DNA from: Talaromyces rugulosus
Lineage: Eukaryota > Ascomycota > Eurotiomycetes > Eurotiales > Trichocomaceae
Direction of reading: 5' to 3'
Assembly (NCBI RefSeq): GCF_013368755.1
Contig: NC_049561.1
Coordinates: 248,001-312,000, forward strand
Length of the DNA: 64,000 bases
Part shown: one piece after another, positions 1-11,178 of the stretch
Numbering within the stretch: position 1 is the first letter of the stretch
Layout: each line of letters starts with the position of its first letter
Notes under the pieces: model-generated
Seen by the model: the letters and a program-made list of their open reading frames with translations, nothing else
The model's database searches: none
What the model was told of the DNA's origin: nothing
Position numbers and translations under genes: made by a program

Positions 1-691
1 TCTTTATGGGTAATACAAGAAACTTTTCGCTGACTAGAATAATGTGAGATAACTTGTAATAATAGTACCATTTATATAGATAAATTTTACTGAACCATGA
101 TTTTATAATATTTAGTTAAGAAGAGCTATATAGATAGCTGAATATAACATGCCTAGCCTTTTCTAGCTGTACCCTGTCACTCGTCAGGGCGGCAAGCTGC
201 ACGAACTACATGTAGATTGGGACAGGCAATCAGAAGTAATAGTGTTACATCTGACTTATACTTATCGCTCAAACATCTAAATATCAATTGATAAATTCAT
301 CTCTATTAATCGAATTCTACCTGAAATAAATGTACATCGTGCATTACTAATGTGTACAATTCTGACTCTTAATAACAAGAACAGACAGACTACTCTAGGC
401 TACAATAGCACCAGACTATTTCCAAACAAAAAAACCGAGAAAATAAACTGAAACAGCCACCCCCAGCTTTAAAACCGACCAGGCGTCAAGCATCTCATCA
501 ACGGGCGTAACAACGTAAATAAAAAAAATCAAAAAAAAAATCGGATATCAAATCTTCCATACGCCACAACCACACAGCCGAAATAAAACAATCGAGCCAC
601 CCATATAGAAAAACAAAGATGAAAGGGAAGAAGAAAAGAAATGAATAGAAAACACCGGTCTATCAACTTGGCACGGCATATCTTCAACAAA
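1..691. other. AT-rich intergenic sequence and 3' flank of the bHLH gene
   Basis: No open frame here has codon structure or similarity that I recognise. The part nearest the bHLH stop codon is A-rich on the + strand (for example the A-run near 520-540) and is probably 3' untranslated sequence of the gene on the - strand. Short frames in it are chance openings. Confidence 0.6.
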
Positions 692-2917
692 CTACGCAGG
701 AGAAACCGAGTTCTCTGTTGCCGCATCTGTGCTGTTTGCAGCGCTGTTAGGGGAATTCGAACTCTGGGCAGCCAGTTTGGACACTGCTATGTTGAGCTGC
801 GATTTGGTCGAGTCTAGCTCCTGCTGCAAAGCCTTGATATAGTCAATGGCCATCTCAACAGTGCTGGCCTTGCTGATCGTCTGCTGAGCGTTCTTGTCTT
901 TCTCCTTTTCTCCACTTTTTGCAGCGCCTGCTTCTTTACTCTCCTTGGCAGCTCGTTCCCGAGTAAACCCAGGTGGTAAAAGGGCTTCGATTTCCTTCAG
1001 AGCAGTGTTGATTCTATTTCGGCGTCCCTGTTCGGCCAGTTTGTGATTCGTCCGCTTGGAGCTCAGGTTCTCGGCAAGAGATTCTGGGTATGAGACGCCC
1101 GGTAAGAGGGTTCCGTCCAGAATGTGTTGGTAATTGGATTTGGATGCAAGATACAACGCCGAAGATTCACCCGTCATGCCTATAATCACACGTCAGCTAA
1201 ACGTTGCGGGAATTTATCTAAAAGTTTTGGGAGAACGCACCTTCACCACGGACTAGTGGCTGAATGCTAGGGCTTATCCTTGGACGAAGAGCCGGGCTGG
1301 CATGAGAAGAGCTCACGCTGTGTCTCTTGCGGCCATTTACAGCCTTGGAATCTGATTTCTTGGGAATGGGTCCACTAGGAGACGGCATAGCTCCCGAATG
1401 CGGTGCAGGTGTCAACGACCCAGAAGCAGGGCGTTCTGTGGCGGACTTGGGATCAACAGGAGTCGAATGGACCGAGTGCTGCTCTTTGGAGTTGATTGCG
1501 GTGTCGATGCGGCTCGGTCGTGGACGAATATCTGTGGCAGCGGCCTCGGGCAAAACCACATCCTCCATAAGCTCATCCTGCACGTCATTTGGAACAAGAC
1601 TGGCAAAGCCGGAAAACTGGCCGGTAGGTTCCTGCGGCCGATTGTTGATCCTCATCAGCGTAGCAGGAGTGGCGGGAGCACTTGAATCTGATTCCATGAC
1701 TTGAGGCCGGAACGCCGGCGACCTGCGTGCTGATGGGATTGCGGGAGGAGGCATTAGTGGCTCTGAGATGGGCTCGGGTGACACAGAGTCTTGAGAGCTT
1801 TCATGGCCGCTATAGCGCAGGGAGCTGCCTCCACCGGTAGCTAGCCGGGCGTCCTGCCCTAGGCCATTATTTGCGAGGTCGTCAGCCACGAATTGCGTGG
1901 TCATGGCCTGCTTTCTCCAGTTCTTGGGTTGGATTGAAGGGGATGCCTTGGCAGCTCGCCCGCCGGTGCGAGTCGCGGTGGAGGGACGGCGCCGCTGTCG
2001 TCTCAAGACAGCTGGGGACGAAGGCGCAGAGGTCATACCCATGCTCGTGGCAGGGTCACCTGGGGCCTGGGTGCTTGGAGGCTGTTTCGTCTGTTGGAAT
2101 GGAAAGCCGTTGTTGTTGTTGGAGCCCTGTGGCTCAAGGGCGGGTGAAGTCAGCGGGGTGAAGTACTCGCCGGGGATGGTATATTCGGGAAGGCGGAATT
2201 GTGTTTCCAAGGGCGTCATTGCGGGTGATATTAAGGGGGTATAGAAAGCAGCCTGTTACATCAGTTTGATTAGGTCTGTGGCAGGCTCGTGGAGTTGGTT
2301 GGAAATTGTGTTACCTGGTCATCATTCATCTGACCGTACCGGTCGTAGATCTCACTTCCCATATCCACGCGCTGCGGGTAGCGGGCAGCACCGCCATGAA
2401 GCTCGATACTATTCGGAGTTGGTGGTATTACATGCTGGCCGTTGGGGAATGAGTGGGTAGCGGTGTGCGGGGGATATTTGTCCTGGTGCTGGAGAGCCAG
2501 CTGTGGATGGTTGTGCGAGGCCATATGCTGCTGCTGTTGCTGGTGGTGGTGGTGTTGCTGAGCCTGCTGCTGCTCGTGCGAAAAGTGGAATGCATGATCT
2601 TCGACGGGCCCGTTGTTCGGAATGCCGACGGGCAAGTGGCCGGAGACGACAGGAGCATACGGCGAGGCATGGCCGGGGGCGATGCGAGCATCTTCAGCCA
2701 TTGAGGTGGTGATCGAGTGATCGGGATGCTGCATTGCTGCTCGCTGGTGCTGATGCTGGTGCTGCTGGACAGCGGGCGAGCCATGCCCCTCCAGGTCGGC
2801 AAAGTCGAGGCCGAACTCCAGAAAGGTGGAAAAGTCGTCTTCGTTGGCGTGGGCCATCAGGGTCTCTCCCGGAAGCTGCTCCGACCAGGAGACAGAGGTA
2901 TCGTGATCCATTGCCAT
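692..2917 (-). CDS. palcA: bHLH transcription factor of the NUC-1/PHO4 family (phosphate-starvation regulator)
   Basis: Three exons: 2917-2315, 2252-1241 and 1179-692, joined by GT-AG introns in matching phase, giving about 700 aa. The basic helix-loop-helix lies at the C-terminus, roughly residues 580-660. Its basic region has the His-Glu-Arg pattern (NHKLAEQGRRNR) that reads CACGTG in Pho4-type factors. As in Pho4/NUC-1 proteins, the loop is long and Lys/Glu/Ala-rich. The N-terminal 200 residues are acidic and then rich in His and Gln (several HQ and QQ runs); the middle is Ser/Pro-rich and looks disordered. In the known family these factors switch on phosphatases and phosphate transporters and are held inactive by a Pho80/Pho85-type cyclin-CDK. 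The start was set at the first ATG of the frame (2917; a second follows at 2911), because the frame upstream has only TTG. Function is by homology recalled from the family. Confidence 0.85.
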
Positions 2918-4342
2918 TGCGAATGATGGCTTAGCTCCCAAACAAGCGAGCGAGTCGAGTCGAGTCGAGTCGCACCGGGGGTGAAGCCTCGGCCGCGTTA
3001 CCGGAAGCGGCGAGATAGAGCGGCCGCAGGTGGCACTGCGGGCTATGAGGCGGGATACACCGTCAGGCTGCCAGAGACGGCTCGTTAGATGACAAAGGGC
3101 ACTGGCTGCGATGTCGATTTACCGAGACAGACGATGGCGGTTGTGTGGTGTTGTTGATGATGGTGGTGGTGGTGGTGGTTGAGAAAAGCTGCGGGTGGAC
3201 ACTCGCCTCGGAGACTGGGCCTAGACGCTGCTAGCGAGACTAGTCGCGACTGAAATGGCCGGTTGCGCAGGCTGATTGGTGTCGGGGCCCTGGAGGGGTC
3301 TCAGGAAAAGTTTTTACTGTGAATAATAATAATAATAATAGCAATATTAATGTTGGACATTTGAATTTGCTGGGAGGAAGTCCTTTCCGTTGCGCAACGA
3401 AACAACCAGGTTGCAGTGCTACTTTTCAGTTGGCCAATTAGCATTGTCATTATCATACCACTACAGTGTATTTCATTGTTTAATTATAGATCTATGTTGG
3501 CGCTGGATCGTCGGTCATGCAGGCTTGTGACTTGGCCCTCGTGGGCTACCTATATGTGACCACATTCTAGCTGAATGTCTACCATGCACCGTCTACAATG
3601 GAATAAAAAAAATACTAGTCAAACACCAGCATCGTCCCTTCGGAAAACCCAATGAAAGAAGATTATGAATAACGCAGCGGCAAATGCGCTTAAGGTCGCC
3701 GAACTAGCCTGCAGGATGATGTATAGCACGCCCGACTATAGTCGTCGAAGTACATGGTGGGGCTGTGAAGCTATGCTCGTATGCTCGAGGCTCGAGCAAT
3801 GCAGGAATTTCGTCGCCAGATAGGAATAATATTGACATTGATATTAAAGAGTACTTAACACCACTGGGGTCTTAAACAGCCTATCTATCCCTCTAACAGG
3901 CGATACGCAATAATAGATGGAGAAGCAACTCGGGATTCTTCGGGACGATGTCGCTGCACGAAGGGTGCAAACAGTGCAAACAGCCATACCCACCTATTCT
4001 TGTAATTCGACGATACTACTGCATTTCATCAAACACATTTAATAGATAATTAACGGCACTTTGTATGTATATATGTATATATACAATTATCAGACAATTA
4101 ATAGCACCTTGGACATACGTGCACATGTAGGAAGTAGTTCTGATTAGCCAGCAGGATGCGGGGAAGATGCACTAGACCCTATCTGGCTAGTCGCAGAGAC
4201 AACAGCCCACCACACGTGATCCTTATCACTGCTAGTCTGCTACAGTGTGCTAATCGGATAACGACGACAAGATGAGCATGTCTGCCTAACATCCCCAGCT
4301 CCTTGCGACGGACCTCTTTTCCGAGTTAGCCTTGACCACAAA
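2918..4342. other. Divergent intergenic region between the bHLH gene and the septin-like gene
   Basis: About 1.4 kb without a credible gene, presumably holding both promoters. It contains simple repeats: CGAGT units near 2946-2972 just upstream of the bHLH start, a GGT tract near 3160-3180, an AAT tract near 3322-3340 and an AT-rich TATATG stretch near 4062-4083. A perfect CACGTG E-box lies at 4213-4218, 125 bp before the septin-like start codon; this hexamer is the class of site read by Pho4-type and other bHLH proteins. Confidence 0.55.
4213..4218. promoter_or_regulatory. CACGTG E-box upstream of the septin-like gene
   Basis: Perfect palindromic CACGTG in the context CACACGTGAT. It is the consensus core for Pho4/NUC-1-type and Cbf1-type bHLH factors. 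The site is seen directly; that it is used is inference, since a hexamer occurs by chance about every 4 kb. Confidence 0.3.
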
Positions 4343-6596
4343 ATGCGCCCTGTCGTCCCCGAATATCCCCCTTCGCCTGCTCGCAAATCCTCGTCGACCG
4401 AACAGCCCCTTCCGCCATGGGCCGAAGCTCAACAGCCCACGACCTTCTTCCTCGCACGAGACGCTGACGACGATCTGGTCTCGTCCACGCACAACGCCTC
4501 TCCGCGAGACAGCATGTACGGTGTCCAGAGTCTCGAAGAAACAATAAGCACCGCAAATGGCTCCTTCTCAGCCAAGGACGATGTGCATTGTAGCGCCAAG
4601 GATTACGACACATCATCCACACGTCGGACGACGCTCAAACCGTCCGATCTACTTCACCATGTCGATAGAACAGACCTCTCTGTGACAGGCTCCCATGGCC
4701 GGCCCTCGCCCATTGTTGCCCCGTCTCGTCCCTTGACGCCGTTCGGCCTGACTGACGATCCGTCGTCATTGCCCAGCAGCCCCAAGTCTACGTCCCTCCG
4801 GTCATTCAAACCGCTCGACGACCTATCGGTCACCGACGATATCAGCAGTCAGGCCCTGGTATCAAGCGGAGAGGAAGATGAAGAGACTCCGGAGGCGGCG
4901 GAGAAGTTGACAGATGGCGACACTGATGGCTCTTCGCAACTAATCATGCCCAGTATCCGCATGCCCAGTCGGCGGCCATTTACCGATAGAGGCAAGAGAT
5001 TTGGTAGATTCAAGATCATGGTTGCTGGCGCAAAAGGTAAACGCACATGAGTTGTAATGAATTCAGAAAATGAGAACTCACGCCTTGCAGGCTCGGGGAA
5101 ATCGTCATTGATCAAGTCCATTGTCCAAGCATGCGACGACATCGTCCACGTCGATCCGGTGGAAAAGCCCATTTTGCCCGATAACAGTAGGCCTCGGTCG
5201 ACGATAACCTCCAAGAACCCAGTTGCTTTGTCGCTCTCGGAGATTTACGCAAGCACCAAGCCTTACCCACCGTGGTGGTCTGACCTCGAGGACTCGCGCG
5301 TTCTACGGCGGCGGAAGAATAGCGGGGAAGTTGTTCTAGAAAGGAATCTATGTTTCGTCGATACCCTGGCTGCAAGCAAGAACCGGCTGCATCAAACCGA
5401 AGCAATCATCCAATATATGAAACAGCAGCTGTCCCGCGCGGTAGCCTCAATCAGACAACCCTGTCTCGACTTTCAAAACATGCTAGGGGGGAACGGAGGC
5501 TCCCAAGTGGATGTCCTGCTTTATCTTATTTCTGAAGGTCGGCACATATTATCTAGCCTGTGTCTCATGCTTCTACTAACTCGATCAACCATGTACAGAC
5601 ACACTTTCATCGGATGTAGAATGCATTCAAAAACTCTCCGAATTTACCAATGTTATTCCCCTGATATCAAAATCGGACTTGCTCTCCGCCCCCCAAATCG
5701 CTGAATTGAAGAAATCGTTTCATTCCCACATCGACAGTCGCGGCATTCGGCCATTTTCCTTTGAGAGCTCTGGCTCGCCAGAAGACTCACCTCTGCAGAC
5801 ACCGTTTGCAGTATCTTCGACACGGTCGAGCGATGACGACAATATGGATGCTAGTGTCTTGATGAGCCCAGACTACATACAACCTTTGGTGCAGTCTGAA
5901 CTGGACGAGCTATTAGACAAAGTGTTTGATGGCGACAACATGTCCTGGCTTCGTCATTCAGCGGCAAAGAAGGTTATCCAAAACAGAAACTGGGTTCCCT
6001 CTGAAGCCAGTGGCCCCAAGGCCTTGCTCCAGCGCTCTACCAGTCCAGGAGTCCCTCCCTACACAAACGCTCTCTTTTCCGTAGGAGCCCCCGGATACAC
6101 GCTGGCCCGAGTATCCGACTATACGCAAAGCGAGGAAAAGCTGGCCCGCGTGCGACTGGCTAAATGGGCAGCGGATCTGCAACAAAGCCTGGAGAATGAA
6201 CGCGAGCGATACGCAGCTCTTGCGCGCGGTGAACGAGCAGTTTGGCTGACTGAACGGCTGGGCGAATGTGTTGTCGACGGGAGTCTCGTCCCAATCAATC
6301 AGACCCCCGGCTTTCCAGCATGGACGGTTGACATCGACCAAACGACTGGCGGAACCGTCGTGCGTACGTGCAGTGGACAGAAGGGGCAGTATCGACTGAC
6401 CAAGCTCAGCCCGCAAGATCCGCTGGGACTAGTCCGATGGAACGACGATCTGCGGCGCCGAGGCTGGATCATGGTACAGGTCGTTGGCAGTTTCGGAATC
6501 GTGGGCGGTTTGGCGCTCTGGTTGGCCAAGTTTTGGGGGCTGCCTTCACAGAGCTTGTATGAATGGCGGTTCGACTGGCTCAGCTCGGAGGACTAG
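4343..6596 (+). CDS. Diverged septin-like P-loop GTPase with a C-terminal membrane segment
   Basis: Exons 4343-5036, 5091-5537 and 5599-6596 join in phase to give about 712 aa. The first intron splits the Walker A motif; after splicing it reads GAKGSGKSS at residues 229-237, a perfect GxxxxGKS. A septin-style G4 region follows at about residues 398-407 (NVIPLISKSD, compare AKAD in septins). Residues 1-220 are Ser/Pro-rich and probably disordered. The C-terminus has a hydrophobic stretch at about 671-692 and then a short tail, so it is probably membrane-anchored, which is unusual for canonical septins. The region is also much longer between P-loop and G4 than in septins. I am confident it is a septin-clan GTPase-like protein and not one of the core septins; cellular role unknown. 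Confidence 0.8.
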
Positions 6597-7678
6597 ACGG
6601 TGGATGCTTTCTAACCCTAACCTCCTTGTTACGACTGCATACGACGACATTTGTTACGATCATGAACCGGCGTCTCTTTTTTCTTTCTTTTTTTTCTCTT
6701 CTCTCTCTCTCTCTCTCTCTCTTCAGACAAGCAACATCCGTTGACCGGATGCAAGCGGTATACGAGCAAAGAGCAGATCTCCCATATGTGCAGTGAATCA
6801 TGTATTGAGCAAACAGCTCTCAGGGTCCCTAGTAGTAGTAACTAAGCTCGTACAAGAAATAATTTTGAGTGTCGACTAAGCACCTAACTAGTCCCAGTCT
6901 AGTGAGTTTAGCTGCCCTAGCAACGCCACCAGCGATACCGCCACTTTGTTTCACACCGACAGAGGGGAGTCATAAACAAATAATAATAATAATTAATAAC
7001 GATAATAATAAGGCATGGTCGAAATTAGGAAAAATGTAAAGAATATCATTATTATGACCATGACGACAGCAACCGAACCATGGATGTCTGCATGCGTTTT
7101 GGTGAGAGACCAGTGTGGGTCGTTCTAGATGCTGCAGGAAGAGGAGAGAAGAGTGGGCTCACATTATTGACAGCGAGAAGCACACAGACGGGCAGCCAGA
7201 AAGGAAAGAAGAAGAAGAATAATAATAATAATAACAGTAAATAGCAAAGAACGATAGTATCCAAATAGTGTAACAATAATAATAATAATAATAATACGTT
7301 GCTTGCAGAAGCTTCCAGAGAACGCAGCCGGCCAGCGCTAGTCTGGATGCGGACTAGCGGCCCGCGATAGCATAGAATCGCTTCGAAGCTACAGGAAAAG
7401 GCAGAAACGGGCGCCCGCACCGAGTATTTTAGTCCTCCACCTCTCTTCTCTCTCTCTCTCTCCATCCTCCCTGTCCATCTTCTGCGTCAGCTAGATCCAG
7501 ACGGCTAGCTCTTCTCTCTCTCCTTTTATTGTAGGTTCTTTCTGCCCTTGCTGTCTCCTGCCTGCGCTCCTCTCGCTTGGCAAAAGAAAGAAAGAAAAAA
7601 TCTGCGTTTTTCCCCAGGCAGCTGTGCTCACTTTTACCCCCCTCCAGGATACCCTTTTCCCATCACATCTCTCTCAAG
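6597..7678. promoter_or_regulatory. Hsp90 upstream region with simple repeats and CT-rich tract
   Basis: About 1.1 kb between the septin-like stop and the Hsp90 start. It holds a TC/CT run (about 6698-6723), several AAT tracts (6980-7010, 7216-7240, 7273-7297) and a long pyrimidine-rich stretch from about 7435 to 7560, the kind of CT-rich promoter common before highly expressed fungal genes. No coding evidence on either strand; frames overlapping the repeats are low-complexity translations. Confidence 0.6.
7307..7317. promoter_or_regulatory. Candidate heat-shock element
   Basis: AGAAGCTTCC gives two inverted nGAAn units with correct spacing (GAAnnTTC), followed by an imperfect third unit (AGAGAAC, shifted by two bases). 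Heat-shock factor sites are inverted nGAAn pentamers, and this one is about 370 bp upstream of the Hsp90 start codon. The location supports it; two units alone are weak evidence. Confidence 0.35.
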
Positions 7679-9854
7679 ATGTCCGAGACCTTCGAGTTTC
7701 AGGCTGAGATCTCTCAGCTGCTGTCTCTCATCATCAACACCGTCTACTCCAACAAGGAAATCTTCCTGCGAGAGTTGATCTCCAACGCCTCCGATGCGCT
7801 CGACAAGATCCGCTATGAGTCGTTGTCAGACCCATCCAAGCTCGACTCGGGCAAGGATCTCCGCATCGACATCATCCCCGATAAGGAGAACAAGACCATC
7901 ACCATCCGCGACACTGGTATTGGTATGACCAAGGCTGTAAGTTTCCCGTGACAAATAATTTAATTTAATTTTTAAAAAAAAAAAAAAAAATTCTAACACA
8001 GTCCAGGACTTGATCAACAACCTCGGTACCATCGCCCGCTCTGGTACCAAGCAGTTCATGGAGGCTCTGACTGCCGGTGCCGATATCTCCATGATCGGCC
8101 AGTTCGGTGTCGGTTTCTACTCGGCATACCTCGTGGCCGACAAGGTCACCGTCGTCTCCAAGCACAACGACGACGAACAGTACGTCTGGGAGTCCAGTGC
8201 TGGTGGTACTTTCACCCTCACCGCCGATACCGAGGGCGAGCAGCTCGGCCGCGGCTCCAAGATGATCCTCCACCTCAAGGATGAGCAGTTGGACTACCTC
8301 AACGAGGCCAAGATCAAGGAGGTCGTCAAGAAGCACTCCGAGTTCATCTCCTACCCCATCTACCTCCACGTCTTGAAGGAGACCGAGAAGGAGGTCCCCG
8401 ACGAGGATGCCGAGGAGAAGGAGGAGGAAGAAGACGAGGAGAAGAAGCCCAAGGTCGAGGAGGTCGACGACGAGGAAGAGGAAAAGAAGAAGAAGACCAA
8501 GACGATCAAGGAGTCCAAGATCGAGGAAGAGGAGCTGAACAAGACCAAGCCCATCTGGACTCGCAACCCTGCCGACATCACCCAGGAGGAGTACGCTGCC
8601 TTCTACAAGTCGCTCTCCAACGACTGGGAGGACCACCTTGGTGTCAAGCACTTCTCCGTCGAGGGTCAGCTCGAGTTCCGTGCTATCCTCTACGTTCCCA
8701 AGCGCGCTCCCTTCGACCTCTTTGAAACTAAGAAGACCAAGAACAACATCAAGTTGTACGTCCGTCGTGTTTTCATCACCGACGATGCCACCGACCTCAT
8801 CCCCGAGTGGCTCAGCTTCATCAAGGGTGTCGTCGACTCCGAGGACTTGCCCCTCAACTTGTCTCGTGAGACCCTTCAGCAGAACAAGATCATGAAGGTC
8901 ATCCGCAAGAACATCGTCAAGAAGACCCTCGAGCTCTTCAATGAAATCGCCGAGGACCGTGAGCAGTTTGACAAGTTCTACAGCGCCTTCAGCAAGAACA
9001 TCAAGCTCGGTATCCACGAGGACTCCCAGAACCGCCAGGCTCTGGCCAAGCTCCTCCGCTTCAACTCCACCAAGTCTGGTGACGAGATCACCTCTCTCAC
9101 CGACTACATCACCCGCATGCAGGAGCACCAGAAGCAGATTTACTACATTACTGGCGAGTCCCTCAAGGCCGTCCAGAAGTCTCCCTTCCTTGACACCCTC
9201 AAGCAGAAGAACTTTGAAGTTCTCTTCCTCGTCGACCCCATTGACGAGTACGCCTTCACCCAGCTGAAGGAGTTTGACGGCAAGAAGCTTGTTGATATCA
9301 CCAAGGACTTTGAACTTGAGGAGACCGAGGAGGAGAAGGCCGAGCGTGAAAAGGAGGAGCAGGAGTACGAGGGCCTTGCCAAGACCCTGAAGAACATCCT
9401 CGGCGACAAGGTCGAGAAGGTCGTCGTCTCTCACAAGCTCTCCGGCGCTCCTTGTGCCATCCGTACCGGCCAGTTCGGTTGGTCGGCTAACATGGAGCGT
9501 ATCATGAAGGCCCAGGCTCTCCGTGACACCTCGATGAGCTCTTACATGGCGTCGAAGAAGACCTTTGAAATCTCTCCCAAGTCGTCCATTGTCAAGGAGC
9601 TCAAGAAGAAGGTTGAGGCTGACGGCGAGAACGACCGCACTGTCAAGTCGATCACCCAGCTGCTCTTTGAGACCTCTCTCCTTGTCTCTGGCTTCACCAT
9701 TGACGAGCCCGCCAGCTTCGCCGAGCGCATCCACAAGCTCGTCTCACTCGGTCTGAACGTCGACGAAGACGCCGAGACTGCTGAGGAGAAGGCTGAGGAG
9801 GAAGCCCCTGCCGCCGAGGCCACTGGCGAGAGCGCCATGGAGGAGGTCGACTAG
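7679..9854 (+). CDS. hsp90: Hsp90 molecular chaperone
   Basis: Exons 7679-7936 and 8007-9854 give 701 aa, the usual length of cytosolic Hsp90. The N-terminal GHKL ATPase domain shows [19 protein letters not shown] and [12 protein letters not shown]. An acidic/lysine charged linker lies at about residues 216-260, followed by the middle and dimerisation domains, and the protein ends in MEEVD, the docking site for TPR co-chaperones. The single intron interrupts just after MTKA; the acceptor is the CCAG at 8003-8006, chosen because it restores ADLINNLGT. The intron has a run of about 17 A bases. Codon use is strongly C-ending, as in highly expressed fungal genes; this bias opens a 589-codon antisense frame across the gene that I do not believe is coding. 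Confidence 0.98.
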
Positions 9855-11178
9855 ATTATTCTCCAAGCCACCACAGCTATCTCATGTGATACGAATGAAA
9901 AGCCCCCCAGGAAATGTAACAAATTTTTATCATAATGGAACGAATGAAAACTTGGGGTCATCAATTTTTTTTCCAACTGGTGGGAAACTATTGACCCTGC
10001 GGCGTTTGAGCGGTTCTCTAATGACTTGAGTGTATCTCTTACAAATTTCTTTATTTCGACAGTGATTTTGTTTCTTGTTTTTCAGCTCGGGCGGGCTTAC
10101 CGTTCGGTGCGACGCTCGAGTTGTTTTCGTTTTATTGCTTAGACTAGGTTCTTAAAACTTACAAAAAAAATCAACTGCCGTCGAATTTAACATGCTCCAT
10201 TTCGTAGCTAAATGTTTTCCAACGTAAAAAACAACATTAGTCTCTTATGTCCATTGCAGGTCTGGCGTGTACAAGTTCTAGCAGGTTCTTATTTCTTTAA
10301 GATCATGGCTTGTTCTGTTTAATATCCTACCACTACTTAAAACACGTATAATGACTATTTGTATCAATTAGTTTCATTGATATTGATTGTTTGTTTATTT
10401 AATAGCAACCGCCTAAGAAAGAATGCTGCTACTATTCTTGCCTTCCATCCGACATGTATACATTCACATCGCTTCTTCTTCTTCTTCATTGCTATTTCAA
10501 TGCCTTCCCCTCCCACCAAATAATGCATTACCTCGACAGTTTCGTATCAAGCTACCTCTTCTTCGCTCTTCAACGACAGAGATAGACGTTCACCAAAACG
10601 AGGGATTAAGAAAAGCTGTTGGTAACATACAACAAAAAAAAAAGAAATCAGAACCAGAAACACCCAACCAAATGACCACCCCCTCGTATAGATGGGGTTC
10701 AAATCACAAGTAGGAAGGAAGAAAGTACATAGAAGGATAAGGTAAGGGGGAAAAGCGGGCGAAAAGAAATCAATGGATTTACAAGACACTCGTGATAGGA
10801 GGGGGCCATAATCGTGCAAAATAGTCGAAAGCAATAAAACAGTGAAAATAAAATAAAGAAGAGAAAAAAAAGACCTCAGGCCCGCTATGCTTCAACAAAA
10901 ACAAGAAAACACAAAACAAAAGCAATTGTTAAGACAACCACAGCTGTCCTTGTCAGAACAACCGAGGAATGAAAAAACGAAACCAAATTTGATACAAGAA
11001 TCGAGACTGCGCTAGATACTTTTTCTCGAAATCGCAAAAGTAAAATGTGCGACCGTCACGGATAGGGTGATTATTAGGTGGTTTTGTACGTAATGAACAT
11101 CGTCAAAAACTCTTTTTCTTTGTAAACGGGTCGGCATGCCGCGTTGATGTCGTTCAGCCGTCAGACTGTAGGCACAAC
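9855..11178. other. Intergenic region between convergent Hsp90 and NTF2/RRM genes
   Basis: About 1.3 kb between two stop codons facing each other. T-rich on the Hsp90 side and A-rich towards the NTF2/RRM side, as expected for two 3' untranslated regions. Short frames near 10.4-10.8 kb are low complexity. I see no gene. Confidence 0.6.

Noticed and set aside
7380..7395. CTTCGAAG near 7385 as a heat-shock element
   Set aside because: TTC and GAA are directly adjacent, without the two spacer bases that inverted nGAAn units need.
7965..9734. 589-codon frame antisense to Hsp90
   Set aside because: It mirrors the Hsp90 reading frame and results from strong C-ending codon use on the other strand. 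It is rich in Leu, Val, Gly and Asp with no domain, and begins in the poly-A part of the Hsp90 intron. Long antisense frames over Hsp genes are a known artefact.
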